NCBI GenBank assembly: GCA_005843835.1
Contig: SZXZ01000107.1
Location: 1-45,910 of the forward strand
Source: Chlorobium sp.
Lineage (GTDB): Bacteria > Bacteroidota > Chlorobiia > Chlorobiales > Chlorobiaceae
Direction: 5' to 3'
DNA: 45,910 nt
Positions 45,162 through 45,910 of the stretch are shown piece after piece (position 1 is the first letter of the stretch; each line of letters starts with the position of its first letter). The notes beneath the pieces were generated by a model. The model had not been told where the DNA came from, did no database searches, and was given only the letters and a program-made list of their open reading frames with translations. Made by a program: the position numbers and the translations under genes.

Positions 45162-45910
45162 TTATCGACTCCCTGCCGGCACCTCAAAAATCCCCTTATT
45201 CTGCTGACCGGAGAAAAACTCCGTATGAAGATTGTTGACCGCCGTTAGGACTTCGCCCTCTTCGACAACAAAACCCACATTTATTTCTGATGCCCCCTGA
45301 GAAATCATTCTGAGATTAACGTCCTTCAATGCGCTGAATATCCTGCCGGCAACGCCGCGGGACATCCGTAAATTATCGCCTACAACACTTATTGTTGCGA
45401 CTCCGTGCTCAATCTCAGCCTCACCAAAACCTTTCAAGTCATGAAGCAGATCATCACTGTAGCTTTTTTCATCCACGGTGAGCGACACTGAAACCTCGCT
45501 GGTCGAAATCATTTCTACAGACACGCCGTATTGAGAAAAAATACTGAACAATTCGCTCATAAATCCATGTCTGCCAAACATTCTGTTTGAACGAACATTG
45601 ATGATACACTGCCCTTTTTTTACAGCAATTGATTTTACCAAACCATCATAACTCATTCCTGAAAGCCTTTGGGGATCATTGGTAATAATGGTCCCTTTAG
45701 CATCAGGATGCAATGAGTTTAAAACATACACTGGAATATTTTTCTGTACTGCAGGTGCTATGGTATCAGGATGCAAAACCTTGGCTCCAAGATAGGCAAG
45801 TTCGGCCGCCTCGGAAAAAGTCATTACCCGTATACTTCTTGCCTCAGGCACAAGCCTGGGATCGCAAGTCATAACCCCATCAACATCGGTCCATATCTGT
45901 ATTGCGTCAT
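45162..45910 (-). CDS. lysC: Aspartate kinase, C-terminal part
   Basis: The frame runs off the right edge; about 248 C-terminal residues are visible. Near the edge it reads [15 protein letters not shown], the conserved end of the kinase domain, then [19 protein letters not shown]. Two ACT domains follow ([37 protein letters not shown] and [22 protein letters not shown]...). The protein ends after the ACT pair, so no homoserine dehydrogenase is fused. It starts the lysine/threonine/methionine pathway; ACT domains usually give feedback inhibition. An ATG within the visible part is not the true start. Confidence 0.96.
   Translation of the reverse strand, partial: DAIQIWTDVDGVMTCDPRLVPEARSIRVMTFSEAAELAYLGAKVLHPDTIAPAVQKNIPVYVLNSLHPDAKGTIITNDPQRLSGMSYDGLVKSIAVKKGQCIINVRSNRMFGRHGFMSELFSIFSQYGVSVEMISTSEVSVSLTVDEKSYSDDLLHDLKGFGEAEIEHGVATISVVGDNLRMSRGVAGRIFSALKDVNLRMISQGASEINVGFVVEEGEVLTAVNNLHTEFFSGQQNKGIFEVPAGSR

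Overview
The window looks like a chromosomal segment of a Gram-negative, cytochrome-rich bacterium. My best guess is the Chlorobiota (green sulfur bacteria and relatives). This rests on the GlgE/TreS-maltokinase glucan pathway, a half-length ClpB, 5-carbon-pathway hemL, a degenerate WecB-like protein, KDO synthesis and the overall sequence style. No photosynthesis gene or rRNA lies in the window, so the placement is inference. Genes are tightly packed, with several 1-4 nt stop/start overlaps. I see no tRNA, CRISPR array, transposase or prophage.

Left part (1-14 kb): redox and cell-envelope block. After a truncated RTX-like protein start comes a tlpA / DUF4266 lipoprotein / DUF3570 operon. Next is a seven-gene minus-strand operon encoding a Rieske protein, a 2[4Fe-4S] ferredoxin, a split b6/subunit-IV-type cytochrome b, an eight-heme membrane cytochrome c with a coiled coil, a monoheme lipoprotein cytochrome c and a cupredoxin-like protein. 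Immediately upstream on the same strand is a Cyc2-like monoheme cytochrome-porin fusion. Across a 965-base noncoding stretch lie divergent resB and ccsA, which attach heme to c-type cytochromes. Together these could form an electron route from the outer membrane through periplasmic carriers to the quinone pool and a soluble ferredoxin. This is the most interesting system in the window.

Middle (14-33 kb): a VirK/YbjX-family gene, mnmE and mazG; the glycogen/trehalose unit glgE-treS/maltokinase plus an alpha/beta hydrolase; prfB with a textbook +1 programmed frameshift; a metallophosphoesterase containing a perfect 32-bp inverted repeat inside its coding sequence; a small outer-membrane barrel, a WecB-like protein that has lost catalytic residues, an OstA/LptA-like protein, an FmdB zinc ribbon, recO and hemL; a DUF190-crcB pair; and a SOUL lipoprotein.

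Right part (33-46 kb): ruvX, whose only plausible start is an AUA codon; pyrE, tyrA, nadK and an unrecognised 494-residue protein; kdsA with a KdsC-like protein lacking the catalytic Asp; a ClpB-like ATPase with only the middle and second ATPase domains; nagZ and sixA; and a minus-strand lysC-purM-plsY-gpsA run, with lysC cut by the window edge.
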